Below, piece after piece: positions 63,893-64,000 of a DNA stretch of 64,000 bases; position 1 is the first letter of the stretch; each line of letters starts with the position of its first letter. The position numbers were made by a program, and so were the translations under genes. Below the pieces are notes generated by a model, which saw only the letters and a list, made by a program, of their open reading frames with translations, made no database searches and was not told the DNA's origin. Source of the DNA: Marisediminicola senii (GTDB lineage: Bacteria; Actinomycetota; Actinomycetes; Actinomycetales; Microbacteriaceae); contig NZ_JAALGE010000003.1 of assembly GCF_011057645.1 (NCBI RefSeq), positions 87,968-151,967 of the forward strand. The letters are read 5' to 3'.

Positions 63893-64000
63893 CTAATGGT
63901 CGTAGGCGATGAGGGAGCGTTTGTTGGGTGCTCCGATGAGCCAGTTGTGCCAGATTCCTGCGGCGAGGGCGAGTAGTCGGCCTGCGATTCGGGAGTAGAC
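63893..64000 (-). mobile_element. IS982-family transposase, C-terminal end (continues past window)
   Basis: Read from the right edge on the minus strand, the last 35 codons give VYSRIAGRLLALAAGIWHNW and then LIGAPNKRSLIAYDH before TAG at 63895-63893. R-I-L-A-L-x-A-x-IWHN and the ending RSL-x-AYDH are the C-terminus of IS982 transposases. The element end lies between here and the dinB break near 63880; its inverted repeat and the target duplication cannot be set from this side. Base composition is slightly lower in GC than the surrounding genes. Confidence 0.85.

Overview
The window is about 64 kb of high-GC DNA from an actinobacterium, most likely Microbacteriaceae or a close relative. The evidence is gene order and gene families. 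It holds glnA2-glnE, a kdpFABCDE operon with a tiny extra membrane peptide in front, polyphosphate glucokinase, an AhpE-type peroxiredoxin, homodimeric aceE followed by a FasR-type regulator and fabD-fabH-acpP-fabF, DUF3145 and DUF3618 proteins, and a class A RNase P RNA of actinobacterial type. Most of it reads as chromosomal core sequence. The clearest mobile element is at the right edge, where an IS982-family transposase end interrupts dinB.

Layout, left to right. 1-746: 5' part of a hyaluronan-synthase/NodC-like glycosyltransferase running off the left edge, then a 500-base gap with two strong hairpins. 1245-8304: nitrogen assimilation (glnE, glnA2) divergent from nadE and panB. 8295-10255: a small SPOR-like protein, map and ppgK. 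10311-18432: the kdp potassium-uptake operon with its sensor/regulator pair and a leader that may fold in alternative ways. 18519-24017: a VIT/CCC1 transporter, rnpB, a coiled-coil protein with a degenerate zinc ribbon, a Nif3-like protein, an EamA transporter and small membrane proteins. 24031-37172: an exopolysaccharide locus. 37400-42009: flavin monooxygenase, tRNA-Val, membrane protein, DEAD-box helicase, AhpE. 42228-49857: pyruvate dehydrogenase E1 and the type II fatty-acid operon. 49854-63234: a mixed region with GT4 and MGDG-synthase-like glycosyltransferases, a PolA-like protein, an SGNH-GAF fusion, a CbxX-type AAA+ ATPase, DUF302, GH3 and ArfB. 63401-64000: dinB broken by the IS element.

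The exopolysaccharide locus is the most coherent accessory system. Six minus-strand genes, mostly overlapping by one or four bases, encode a nucleotide-sugar dehydrogenase, an NAD-dependent epimerase/decarboxylase, a glutamine-fructose-6-phosphate aminotransferase, two paralogous membrane-anchored or secreted polysaccharide deacetylases carrying one and two copies of the same C-terminal sugar-binding-like module, and a lipoprotein. A processive GT2 synthase is transcribed divergently from a 469-base control region and is followed by a convergent large ATP-binding LuxR regulator. Together they could make, export and deacetylate a polymer containing amino sugar and possibly uronic acid, with LuxR-type control. 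The polymer itself is not determinable from sequence.

Several genes (nadE, panB, map, the gene at 19281, nif3, the gene at 38932 and deaD) have a TANNNT hexamer six or seven bases before the start codon and no Shine-Dalgarno sequence, the pattern of leaderless transcripts. In two cases the hexamer begins with the TAG stop codon of the upstream gene.
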